From: an uncultured Cetobacterium sp.
GTDB lineage: Bacteria > Fusobacteriota > Fusobacteriia > Fusobacteriales > Fusobacteriaceae
Length of the DNA: 28,331 nt
Reading direction: 5' to 3'
Assembly (NCBI GenBank): GCA_900766645.1
Contig: CAAFWD010000172.1
Location: forward strand, 1 to 28,331
Part shown: in pieces, positions 1-7,553 of the stretch
Position numbering within the stretch: the first letter of the stretch is position 1
How the letters are laid out: every line of letters begins with the position of its first letter
Notes under the pieces: model-generated
Databases searched by the model: none
What the model saw: the letters and a program-made list of their open reading frames with translations, nothing else
Told to the model about the DNA's origin: nothing
Program-made: the position numbers and the translations under genes

Positions 1-357
1 ATGAGTTAGAACATAATAAAACTCTCTTCTAAAAGAGTGGTTAAAATCTTTAGCTTGTTCTTCCACTCTCTCCAAAGAAATAACAATATCTCCTAAAGTA
101 TCATAAGGTCCTATCATATAATCTTCTGTTTCATGGTAAGCAAAAGATATAACATCTGTTGGCTGATCTTTATCTCTATAATCTCTATTTATTCTTTGAA
201 TATCTTCATTTCCAACTAAAGCAACTGAAACATACACTGGTTTTTCAGGCTCATACTCATCATGTAAAACCTTATGTATATACTCTTTTACTTCTTCCTC
301 TTTAATTAATTCGTCATATCCCTCTATCTCTAAAGAAAAATCTAATACTATCTCCAT
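1..357 (-). CDS. ybeY: YbeY rRNA maturation endoribonuclease, C-terminus outside window
   Basis: YbeY is a zinc-dependent endoribonuclease of 16S rRNA 3'-end processing and ribosome quality control. The first 119 codons are visible, read from an ATG at 357 towards base 1. Family blocks seen are NRDYRDKDQPTDVISFAY, DTLGDIVISLERV and the start of the zinc helix (FYYVLTH). The histidine at the window edge should be the first of the HGxLHLxGYDH zinc motif, so the catalytic ligands lie outside and cannot be checked. AGGAG stands 6 bases before the ATG and only 10 bases separate it from the pgpH stop, so the two are co-transcribed. PgpH next to YbeY is a common bacterial order. Confidence 0.95.
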   Translation of the reverse strand, partial: MEIVLDFSLEIEGYDELIKEEEVKEYIHKVLHDEYEPEKPVYVSVALVGNEDIQRINRDYRDKDQPTDVISFAYHETEDYMIGPYDTLGDIVISLERVEEQAKDFNHSFRREFYYVLTH

Positions 358-367
358 TTTTACTCCT

Positions 368-2437
368 TTATTTTTGTCCTGGGTACTTTATTCTAACGTG
401 ATGTATACTCATAAGTACCTTTGTAAAAGTTTTTATTATTATCTCTATCTCTTTAAATGTTAGTGCTGCTTCTGATAATTGATTATCCTCTATTTTAGAA
501 TTAATTATCTTTCTCAACATATTTTCAATTGTTATTGGTGTTTTTTCATCCAATGATCTAACTGCTGCTTCCACTGAATCTGCTAACATTATTATAGCTG
601 ATTCTTTGCTTCTTGGAATTGGTCCTCCATACTTAAAGTCTTCTTCTATAACTGTCGGATCAATCTGTTTAGCTTTATTATAAAAATATGCTAGCATTGT
701 TGTCCCTTGGTGTTCATACATTACGTCTCTTATCTCTTTAGGTATTTTATACTCTCTTCCTAATTCACTTCCATCTTTTGTATGTGACGTTATAATCAAC
801 GTACTTAAAAATGGTGATATTTTACTATGAGGATTTTCTCCTCCCTCTTGATTTTCAACATAAAACTTCGGTCTTTTCATCTTACCAATATCATGGTAGT
901 AAGAGGCTACTCTTGCAAATATAGCATTTGCACCTATAGCTTCTGCTGCCGCTTCTGATAAAGTCGCTACCATCATAGAGTGATGGAATGTTCCTGGTGC
1001 TTTAACTGAAAGTAATTTCAATAGTGGATGAGACAGATCCCCTAACTCTAATAATCTAAATGTTGTTAAAATATTAAACGTTCTTTCGAAATATGGAAGA
1101 ACTGCTATTGTTAACATTCCAGATAAAAGACCTGATACTATTATCTCACTTCCTTGAATCGCTATCAAACTTCTTTCTCTACCAACAAAATATGTTATTA
1201 ATAGATATAGAAAAAATTTAGTAACTGATAATTTCATTCCTAATGCTATTAGGTCTTGCCTTGTAGTAACCTTTCTAATTAGGTACTCTCCCATAACACA
1301 CACTAAAATTGTGATCATGATAAATACCATATCATAACCTACTAGTGGGAATAAATACATTATAGCCATTCCAGTTGTTAAAAGCGCAAAATCTTTTGCA
1401 AAAAGTATACTCATTAAAAAATACATCATTTCAAATGGTACAAAATATATATGATCTAATTTTACAAATCTATAAACTAAAAATGTAACTGTGTATATTA
1501 AAAATAAACTTCTATAGATATTCTTATTTAAAATATATCCCTTATACTTTTTAGCTAGCATTGGATAAAATATAACTCCTAAAATTATTATATACAGCAA
1601 GTTTGCAATTGAAACTCCTAAACTTTTATTATAAGAGTATATTCCTGCAGCTTCTAAAAGGTTAGATTTTCCTTCTGTTATAATTTCACCTTTTTTAACC
1701 AATAATGTTCCTGCTTTTACATCTACAAATTGATCATCAATTTGGGATATTTTTTCAGCTATAGAATTCTTTGTTTTTGTTTCATCATAAATATAATTTG
1801 CCGTTAAAAAATTCTGTATTATTTGTTGTTCAAACTCTGTTAAATCTTTTAATTCCTTATCGTTTGGTGGAGAGATTTCTAAAATTCCTTTTTCTTTTAT
1901 TATCCCTGTATCATAAGATTTTTTTAGAAAATCTATTACATTTTTTTGTGTTTGTTTTAAATGTTTTTCATTCATTTGGGTTAAACCATTTATAATATTT
2001 TTAGGTAATGGCTTTCCAATAACTGTTTCTATCTGTTCTAAATATAACTTATTTTTTTTAAACTTTTTATTTAAAACCTCATTAAATAAATCATTAGCTG
2101 AAGATATATAAATCTCTCCCGCTTCTGGCACAAATATATATTCCTTTTTTGAGTTTCTAATTAGACTTTTTATAATATCATTTTTTTTCTCTCTATCATT
2201 ATATAAAATACTCTTAGGCGCATATATATCACTAACAGCTACATCTCCTATTTCATATTTTTGATCACTAGTTATATATCCTGCCTTTGAACTCATTATT
2301 ATAAGTGTAATAGCAAAGATTAAATAGAAAATCTTTTCTTTCATATGTGTTTCTTTTGTATATATTTCAGCATCATCTACATTTTTTCTATTTATTTTAA
2401 AAGTTAAACTCAAACCAAACAGTTCTATTTTTTTCAT
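368..2437 (-). CDS. pgpH: PgpH-type 7TM-HD cyclic-di-AMP phosphodiesterase
   Basis: This 689-residue membrane protein matches the 7TMR-HDED / 7TM / HD architecture of PgpH, which hydrolyses cyclic di-AMP in Gram-positive bacteria. A first membrane segment (about 35-53) is followed by a soluble extracellular region (about 55-270), a block of hydrophobic helices (about 275-455) and a cytoplasmic HD domain. In that domain HHS at 485-487 and HDIGK at 515-519 carry the metal-binding residues, with EHQGT further on. The start is the ATG at 2437 with AAGGAG 7 bases before it; a later Met at residue 32 lacks a comparable site. It lies 13 bases after the helicase stop and 10 before ybeY. The substrate is inferred from the family. 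Confidence 0.92.
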   Translation of the reverse strand: MKKIELFGLSLTFKINRKNVDDAEIYTKETHMKEKIFYLIFAITLIIMSSKAGYITSDQKYEIGDVAVSDIYAPKSILYNDREKKNDIIKSLIRNSKKEYIFVPEAGEIYISSANDLFNEVLNKKFKKNKLYLEQIETVIGKPLPKNIINGLTQMNEKHLKQTQKNVIDFLKKSYDTGIIKEKGILEISPPNDKELKDLTEFEQQIIQNFLTANYIYDETKTKNSIAEKISQIDDQFVDVKAGTLLVKKGEIITEGKSNLLEAAGIYSYNKSLGVSIANLLYIIILGVIFYPMLAKKYKGYILNKNIYRSLFLIYTVTFLVYRFVKLDHIYFVPFEMMYFLMSILFAKDFALLTTGMAIMYLFPLVGYDMVFIMITILVCVMGEYLIRKVTTRQDLIALGMKLSVTKFFLYLLITYFVGRERSLIAIQGSEIIVSGLLSGMLTIAVLPYFERTFNILTTFRLLELGDLSHPLLKLLSVKAPGTFHHSMMVATLSEAAAEAIGANAIFARVASYYHDIGKMKRPKFYVENQEGGENPHSKISPFLSTLIITSHTKDGSELGREYKIPKEIRDVMYEHQGTTMLAYFYNKAKQIDPTVIEEDFKYGGPIPRSKESAIIMLADSVEAAVRSLDEKTPITIENMLRKIINSKIEDNQLSEAALTFKEIEIIIKTFTKVLMSIHHVRIKYPGQK

Positions 2438-2450
2438 CTAACTACTCCTT

Positions 2451-4913
2451 TTAATCTATGCAAATATCCTTTAATACCTCTTTCCGTGTTAAAATTTTTA
2501 TTCTTTTAGTTGGAATTGCTTCTTTAAAATATTTTCCATAGCTTTTAGTTATAACTCTATTGTCTAAAATTGTAACTATTCCTCTATCACTTTTACTTCT
2601 AATAAGTCTTCCTATTCCTTGTTTAAATTTTATTACAGATTCTGGTATTTGATATTCCACAAATGCATTTTTATTTTGCATAGTTATATTTTCTATAATA
2701 GCCTCTGTCACTGGGTCACTTGGAACCTTAAATGGAAGTTTCACTATAATCACAGAACTTAATTGTTCTCCTTTTATATCTACACCCTCCCAAAAAGAGT
2801 CTGTTCCAAATAATACTGGATTTTTAATTTTTTTATACATATTAACTAGCTGAGTTCTTGGAAGCTGACCTTGTATCATAAGATTTAATCCAGCTTTTTC
2901 AAAATCATCCTTTAGCATATAATACATATAATTCAATGCAGAGTATGAAGTAAATAGTATAAAACATTTTCCATTAGTTTTCAATACTAAATCTTTTATG
3001 AAATCCTTTATATCATCATTAAATTTAGGGTCACTTGGATTTAAAAGATCTTTAGGAAGGTAAACTGTCATCTGATTATCATAATCAAACGGTGAGTGTA
3101 TAACCTTTTCTAAAGTTTTTTCTTTTAATCCAATACTTTCTTTAAAATATGAAAAATCATTTCCTAAAGCTATTGTTGCTGATGTAAATATCATTTGTTT
3201 TAAATTACTATAAAGGTTCTTATCTAATTCGTTATCAATTTTTAATGGGGTTGCAACTAACTTAGAGTTGCTTTTTCTTCCATTTACCTCTAACCAATAG
3301 ATAAATTTTTCATCTTCTAAACTTGTTATAAATTTCAGATTTTCAAAAAAACCTTCAATTCTATCAATGTATCTGGAAAAATCACTTATATGCCCCTCTT
3401 TATCCTCCACATCTTTAACTTTCCCTAAAATAGTTCTTACTTTTTTTAAATAAGATGACATATCAACTATAAACTCATCCTTTAGATTATCTAACTGTGT
3501 ATAAAATACCGCCCTTTCAAACTCTCCTTTTCTAAGTCTATATGCAATACTTCCCATCTGTCCTTTTGAAAAAACATCTATTAAAAAATTAAAATAAGCT
3601 CTTCCTGAATTTAAAAGATTTTTATGTTTTAACTTTATCTCATTTTCAAGATCATTTTCAATGCCTTTTTTCCCATCATAATCTGTTTGTTTTAGGTAGT
3701 TTATAAATACATCTAGACTTCCTGTTCCTTTTTTCTTTCTTTTTTCTAATGTATATATTTGGTTCATAGTTTTTGTAAACCCATACTTAGATATTTCATA
3801 AGAAAAATAATCTCTAGCTACCTTTTCAACATTATGGGCTTCATCAAAAACCACTAATTCATATTCTGGAAGAATTGAATATTCTGTATTAAACCCTATC
3901 TCTTTTCTAATCGCCAGATCTGAAAAATACATATGATGATTTGTAATTAAAATATCTGCTTTTTTCTTTTCATCTCTAGCCTTTAAGAAGAAACATTCAC
4001 TTTTATAAGGGCATTTGTTTCCTGCACACATATCACTTTCACTTTGAAAATGCTCCCAAATTAAGTAATCTACTTCAAATGGTAGCTCAGCCTTATCTCC
4101 TGTTTCTGTACGCCCACCCCACTTTAAAACCTCTTTAAATTGATTCTTTTGAATTTGGTTATATTCTTCAAAATCTACTACATCCCCTGTTGCAACATTA
4201 TGAAGTTTTCTATTACATAGATAGTTTCCTCTACCTTTTACCAATATATAATTAAATTCTTCTGGTATAACTCTTTTAGCTATTGGAATATCTTTATTTA
4301 AAAGCTGTTCTTGTAAATTTATAGTATTTGTTGTAATTACAACACGCTTTTTATTTTTTATACTCCATTCTATTGCTGGAATTAAATATCCTAAACTTTT
4401 TCCTGTTCCTGTTCCAGCTTCTACGATAACTTTTGTTTCATTATTTAGTCCCTCTTCTATAATCTTAGCCATTTCAAGTTGTTCATCTCTATACTCAAAC
4501 TCATCAAATATTCCTGCTAATAGTCCTTTTTTTTCAAAATATGGTTTCACATCTATTTTAACATTTCTTTTTATTAGTAATTCAACAATAATATATATAT
4601 CATCAACACTATTATTTATAATATAAGATGCTCCGTCCAATTTATTTGAATATATTGCAGCAATTTCAACGTCTGCATCAGAGGGATATAAATGTCCTGA
4701 TGGATGATTATGGATTATTACCTCTCCCTTTCTCATTCCTTTTAAAATTGCAGGTACTGAGTGTTTATTTCCTCTAGCCAATACCTCAACGTCCTCTATA
4801 ACTCCTTCGTTGCTAGGAATTCCTCTGAAAAAAACTTCATTTCCTTCAGCTTTTTCTATCTCTTCACGGATTTTTTCTCTAGCTACTAAAGATATTTTTT
4901 CATCAATATTCAT
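2451..4913 (-). CDS. JAMM/RadC-like domain fused to DinG-type Fe-S DNA helicase
   Basis: An 820-residue protein if started at the ATG at 4913. The first ~115 residues form a JAB/MPN domain with a full metal motif: HNHPSGHLYPSDAD at 68-81 gives HxH, then Ser78 and Asp81, with Glu26 a candidate upstream acid. The rest is a DinG/XPD-like superfamily 2 helicase: Walker A AGTGTGKS (166-173), VVFDEAHNVEK box, and four cysteines (LCNRK, then MCAGNKCPYKSEC) as in the 4Fe-4S domain. The C-terminal lobe includes FGTDSFWEGVDIKG and FKQGIGRLIRS. DinG proteins unwind forked DNA, R-loops or G-quadruplexes. An in-frame ATG at 5036 is rejected because the likely transcript starts near 5007; GGGA precedes 4913. 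The JAMM domain's role here is unknown. Confidence 0.9.
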   Translation of the reverse strand: MNIDEKISLVAREKIREEIEKAEGNEVFFRGIPSNEGVIEDVEVLARGNKHSVPAILKGMRKGEVIIHNHPSGHLYPSDADVEIAAIYSNKLDGASYIINNSVDDIYIIVELLIKRNVKIDVKPYFEKKGLLAGIFDEFEYRDEQLEMAKIIEEGLNNETKVIVEAGTGTGKSLGYLIPAIEWSIKNKKRVVITTNTINLQEQLLNKDIPIAKRVIPEEFNYILVKGRGNYLCNRKLHNVATGDVVDFEEYNQIQKNQFKEVLKWGGRTETGDKAELPFEVDYLIWEHFQSESDMCAGNKCPYKSECFFLKARDEKKKADILITNHHMYFSDLAIRKEIGFNTEYSILPEYELVVFDEAHNVEKVARDYFSYEISKYGFTKTMNQIYTLEKRKKKGTGSLDVFINYLKQTDYDGKKGIENDLENEIKLKHKNLLNSGRAYFNFLIDVFSKGQMGSIAYRLRKGEFERAVFYTQLDNLKDEFIVDMSSYLKKVRTILGKVKDVEDKEGHISDFSRYIDRIEGFFENLKFITSLEDEKFIYWLEVNGRKSNSKLVATPLKIDNELDKNLYSNLKQMIFTSATIALGNDFSYFKESIGLKEKTLEKVIHSPFDYDNQMTVYLPKDLLNPSDPKFNDDIKDFIKDLVLKTNGKCFILFTSYSALNYMYYMLKDDFEKAGLNLMIQGQLPRTQLVNMYKKIKNPVLFGTDSFWEGVDIKGEQLSSVIIVKLPFKVPSDPVTEAIIENITMQNKNAFVEYQIPESVIKFKQGIGRLIRSKSDRGIVTILDNRVITKSYGKYFKEAIPTKRIKILTRKEVLKDICID

Positions 4914-5013
4914 TTTTTCCCTTTCTATTAAAAAAATTTCCTCCAGTATATAATACTCTTTTTTTGAGAAAATATAAAATATTTTTTTGTTTACTTCTTT
5001 TTTTCTATGAAAT

Positions 5014-5042
5014 ATGATAAAATATACTCGGTCCATTGTAAA
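5014..5042 (-). promoter_or_regulatory. Promoter of the helicase-pgpH-ybeY operon
   Basis: On the minus strand TTTACA (5042-5037) and TATCAT (5019-5014) are separated by 17 bases, each 5/6 to consensus. Transcription would begin near 5007, giving a leader of about 90 bases and excluding the longer ATG at 5036 as the helicase start. Confidence 0.5.
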
Positions 5043-5085
5043 ATATTACAGTGTCTCTTTTTATGCTTACCTGTCAAATTAAAAT

Positions 5086-5100
5086 CTATACCAAGTATAG
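5086..5100. repeat. 15-bp palindrome between the helicase and rpsT promoters
   Basis: CTATAC-CAA-GTATAG is a perfect 6-3-6 inverted repeat centred between two divergent promoters. Its half-site resembles the left half of the palindrome over the feo promoter at 19038-19056. It may be an operator; there is no direct evidence of a binding protein. Confidence 0.4.
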
Positions 5101-5109
5101 TCTATTATA

Positions 5110-5138
5110 TTGACATATAACGTTATCCGTGTTAATAT
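5110..5138 (+). promoter_or_regulatory. rpsT promoter
   Basis: TTGACA (5110-5115), a 17-base spacer and TAATAT (5133-5138); an overlapping TATAAT lies at 5136-5141 with a 20-base spacer. The transcript would start near 5145, leaving a short leader before the rpsT ribosome binding site. Confidence 0.7.
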
Positions 5139-5180
5139 AATATGAAAATTTATTTTTTAAAATTAAGGGAGGTTTTTGAT

Positions 5181-5441
5181 TTGGCACATTCAAAATCAGC
5201 AAAAAAGAGAGTTATAATAGCAGAGAGAAACAGAGAGAGAAATCAAGCTGTAAGATCTAGAGTAAAAACTATGTTAAAAAAGGTTTTAGTTTCAATAGAG
5301 ACTAAAGAAGTTGAAGCTGCAAAAGCTGCTTTATCTGTAGCTTACAAAGAGTTAGATAAAGCTGTTTCTAAAGGAATCATGAAAAAGAACACAGTTTCTA
5401 GAAAGAAAGCTAGATTAGCTGCAAAAGTTAACGCTTTATAA
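5181..5441 (+). CDS. rpsT: 30S ribosomal protein S20
   Basis: The 86-residue product beginning MAHSKSAKKR has the lysine/arginine-rich helical character and length of bacterial S20, which binds 16S rRNA early in 30S assembly. The start is TTG at 5181, with GGGAGG 8 bases before it. The ATG at 5142 in the same frame overlaps the -10 region and would add 13 residues foreign to S20. A non-ATG start is known for rpsT in other bacteria, where it takes part in autoregulation; that role is inferred here. A strong terminator follows directly. Confidence 0.96.
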   Translation: MAHSKSAKKRVIIAERNRERNQAVRSRVKTMLKKVLVSIETKEVEAAKAALSVAYKELDKAVSKGIMKKNTVSRKKARLAAKVNAL

Positions 5442-5456
5442 TTAATGCTATTAGGT

Positions 5457-5487
5457 AAAACTGGGGGTTTCCCCAGTTTTATTTTTA
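5457..5487 (+). terminator. Intrinsic terminator after rpsT
   Basis: AAAACTGGGG (5457-5466) pairs perfectly with CCCCAGTTTT (5471-5480) over a 4-base loop, followed by a T-rich run. Only about 20 bases remain before the kdsC ribosome binding site, so kdsC may depend on read-through. Confidence 0.9.
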
Positions 5488-5509
5488 TATAAAACCATAG
5501 GAGGCTTTT

Positions 5510-6016
5510 ATGATTAAATTAATTGTTCTTGATGTGGACGGTACTTTAACTGACGGAAAGCTTTATATCTCTAACTCTGGAGATGAAATGAAGGCTTTTA
5601 ATGTAAAAGATGGATTAGGAATTACCCAAGCAATCTCTCAAGGTAAACAAGTTGCTATAATCACTGGAAAAAAATCAGAAATTGTAGAAAATAGATGTAA
5701 AGCTCTTGGTATCACTGAAATTCACCAAGGTATAAAAGATAAAGTTGGAACTTTAAATAATATATTAGAAAAATACAATATCAGTTATAATCATGTTGCA
5801 TACATGGGCGACGATCTTATAGACCTTGCAGTTATGAAACTTTGTTCCCTAACTGGTGCACCTAAAGATTCTGTTAAAGAGATTTTAGATATCTCTGATT
5901 TTATCTCTACTAAAAATGGTGGAGATGGTGCTGTTAGAGAATTTATTGAACATATATTAAAAAAAGAAAATTTATGGGAAAATGTTGTTAAAAATTTTTC
6001 TCCCACAGAGCAATAA
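5510..6016 (+). CDS. kdsC: 3-deoxy-D-manno-octulosonate 8-phosphate phosphatase (KdsC)
   Basis: KdsC removes phosphate from KDO-8-phosphate in the cytoplasm, giving the KDO that links lipid A to core sugars; it implies an LPS-bearing outer membrane. The 168-residue length and HAD motifs fit the stand-alone, capless KdsC: LDVDGTLTDG with nucleophile Asp8 and acid/base Asp10, then ITGKKS, a lysine in the GIKDK stretch, and YMGDDLIDLAVM as the metal-binding loop. GNGGDGAVRE-like residues (KNGGDGAVREF) near the C-terminus match the family. The ATG at 5510 has AGGAGG 7 bases before it. No promoter is visible between the rpsT terminator and this gene. It converges on yibE/F. Confidence 0.93.
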   Translation: MIKLIVLDVDGTLTDGKLYISNSGDEMKAFNVKDGLGITQAISQGKQVAIITGKKSEIVENRCKALGITEIHQGIKDKVGTLNNILEKYNISYNHVAYMGDDLIDLAVMKLCSLTGAPKDSVKEILDISDFISTKNGGDGAVREFIEHILKKENLWENVVKNFSPTEQ

Positions 6017-6017
6017 A

Positions 6018-6048
6018 AAAACTGTAGATTACTTCTCTACAGTTTTTT
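6018..6048. terminator. Bidirectional terminator between kdsC and yibE/F
   Basis: AAAACTGTAGA (6018-6028) pairs with TCTACAGTTTT (6036-6046), with A-runs on one side and T-runs on the other, so it can stop both convergent transcripts. The yibE/F stop codon (6029-6031) lies in the loop. Confidence 0.85.
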
Positions 6049-7123
6049 CTTTTATTAAACCACTTAAATATGCTGTAACTGGAACTGCTATTAAAATTCC
6101 TATACTACCTGCTACAGCTCTTATTATATCCTCGGCAATAGATTCAAAGTTTAAAATTCTAATAAGAGGATATTGGTCTTTTTGAAGATATATGAACAAA
6201 GTTGACAATATTCCACTTCCTATATAAGCCAATATTAATGTATTTACCATCGTTCCTATTATATCCTGTCCTATTCTCATCCCCACATCAAACAACTCTT
6301 TTTTAGTTATACTAGGATCTCTTCTTTTTAACTCTGTTAAGGCTGATGATATAGACATGGCCACATCCATTACTGCACCCATACTTCCTAATATAACTCC
6401 AGCCGATATTATCTCTTTTATTTTAATCCCTTTTAAAAGAGTTGCATAATTTAATGCTTCTACCGTAACATAACCCGTTAAGGACATCTGTCTTGAAAAA
6501 AACATAGATATAAGTCCTGCACATGTAACACCTATAACTGACCCCAATATAGCTACTATACCTTTTTTTGAATATCCTGTAGTTATAAAAATAGTTACTA
6601 CAGAGGCTATCAATGCACATATTGTAGATATCAATATTGGAGAATATCCATTTGATATAGCTGGTAAAAATAGTTTATATATAAGGCCTATTACAATAGC
6701 TAAAGATAATAAAGCCCTTACTCCTTTCATTTTAGCTATAATTACTGTTAGACCTATAAATAAAAGTGCTATTCCCATTTCATGCCCTCTTTTATCTATA
6801 TCTACTATATAATAAAGCTCTGGTAAGCCACTCATATTATCTTTATAAAGTACAACTTTTTGACCTTCTCTAACATCTATATTATATGCACTTTCTTCGT
6901 ATATTGGAAATTCAATCAATACTTTTTTACCTTTGTCTGTTCCCTCTAATATTTCAACTTCATAGTTCTCTATTTTTTTTACTCCGTCACTATCTGGAAC
7001 TGGATTTACTATTATGTTTTTTAAATGTAATATTTTTCCCTTTAAATATTCATCTTGTTCTATCTGATCACTAAAACTATTTAATCCTATTATACAAATA
7101 AGTAAAAGTATTAACTTTTTCAT
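6029..7123 (-). CDS. YibE/F family integral membrane protein
   Basis: A 364-residue protein of the YibE/F-like family, whose transport substrate is not established. A signal peptide or first membrane helix (about 1-18) precedes an extracytoplasmic β-rich region (about 20-112). Seven or so hydrophobic segments follow, from about 115 to the C-terminus. The family's best conserved part is visible: GSMGAVMDVAMSISSALTEL, then GMRIGQDIIGTMVNTLILAY. The ATG at 7123 has GGGAGGG 6 bases before it. It lies downstream of rpsO on the same strand, separated by the rpsO terminator with only ~20 bases to spare, so it either depends on read-through or uses an unseen promoter. Confidence 0.85.
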   Translation of the reverse strand: MKKLILLLICIIGLNSFSDQIEQDEYLKGKILHLKNIIVNPVPDSDGVKKIENYEVEILEGTDKGKKVLIEFPIYEESAYNIDVREGQKVVLYKDNMSGLPELYYIVDIDKRGHEMGIALLFIGLTVIIAKMKGVRALLSLAIVIGLIYKLFLPAISNGYSPILISTICALIASVVTIFITTGYSKKGIVAILGSVIGVTCAGLISMFFSRQMSLTGYVTVEALNYATLLKGIKIKEIISAGVILGSMGAVMDVAMSISSALTELKRRDPSITKKELFDVGMRIGQDIIGTMVNTLILAYIGSGILSTLFIYLQKDQYPLIRILNFESIAEDIIRAVAGSIGILIAVPVTAYLSGLIKEKTVEK

Positions 7124-7144
7124 TTTTTCCCTCCCGTTATATAT

Positions 7145-7172
7145 AAAAAAAACGAGGAAAATATCCTCGTTT
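7145..7172 (-). terminator. Intrinsic terminator after rpsO
   Basis: On the plus strand AAACGAGGA (7150-7158) pairs with TCCTCGTTT (7164-7172). Reading minus, the stem is followed by a run of eight T. Confidence 0.9.
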
Positions 7173-7178
7173 AATTTA

Positions 7179-7439
7179 TTACTTTCTGATTCCTAACTTA
7201 GCGATAAGAGCTCTGTATCCTTCGATATCTTTGCTTGTTAAGTAGCTTAATAATCTCTTTCTCTTTCCAACCATTTTTAGTAATCCTAATCTTGAGTGGA
7301 AGTCCTTCTTGTGAGTTCTTAAGTGATTTGTTAAGTGGTTAATTTGTGCAGTTAAGATAGCGATTTGAACCTCTGTAGATCCTGTATCTTGTGCATCTTT
7401 TCCGTAAGCTTTGATTATTTCTGCCTTGTTAATAGCCAT
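7179..7439 (-). CDS. rpsO: 30S ribosomal protein S15
   Basis: The 86-residue product has the S15 signature from DTGSTEVQIAILTAQINHLT through HLRTHKKDFHSRLGLL to KRKRLLSYL. S15 binds the central domain of 16S rRNA and in many bacteria represses its own mRNA. The ATG at 7439 has AGGAGG 7 bases before it. The gene has its own promoter just past the ftsH stop and a structured leader, consistent with autoregulation. A strong terminator follows. Confidence 0.98.
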   Translation of the reverse strand: MAINKAEIIKAYGKDAQDTGSTEVQIAILTAQINHLTNHLRTHKKDFHSRLGLLKMVGKRKRLLSYLTSKDIEGYRALIAKLGIRK

Positions 7440-7466
7440 TGTTATTTCCTCCTAAAACTTTGATAT

Positions 7467-7504
7467 CTAGGCCAAGGTCTACGGGGCTTAATCGTAAATC
7501 CTAG
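7467..7504 (-). promoter_or_regulatory. Structured rpsO leader, possible S15 autoregulatory element
   Basis: In the rpsO leader CTAGG (minus, 7504-7500) can pair with CCTAG (7471-7467). Inside this, TTTACG pairs with CGTAGA (one G-U pair), leaving an asymmetric internal loop containing CCTTGG. The element sits about 20 bases before the ribosome binding site. S15 leaders in several phyla are short, unrelated-looking folds that mimic the rRNA site; assignment here is by position and fold only. Confidence 0.45.
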
Positions 7505-7518
7505 CAAAGATTAAAATA

Positions 7519-7547
7519 ATTATATCATATTTTTTATATTAGGTAAA
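7519..7547 (-). promoter_or_regulatory. rpsO promoter
   Basis: TTTACC (7547-7542), a 17-base spacer and TATAAT (7524-7519) on the minus strand, with TGA just before the -10 forming an extended -10. It begins 7 bases past the ftsH stop codon. Confidence 0.7.
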
Positions 7548-7553
7548 GAGATT

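Noticed and set aside
4914..5036. Longer N-terminus for the helicase from an ATG at 5036
   Set aside because: It lies upstream of the likely transcription start (about 5007), lacks a good ribosome binding site, and adds Lys/Phe/Tyr-rich sequence typical of AT-rich non-coding DNA.
5072..5077. TTGACA on the minus strand as a second helicase -35
   Set aside because: No acceptable -10 lies 16-18 bases downstream; the nearest, TGTAAT, is 21 bases away.
5142..5180. rpsT start at the ATG at 5142
   Set aside because: That ATG overlaps the -10 region and S20 proteins begin at MAHSKSAKKR-like sequence, which follows the TTG at 5181.
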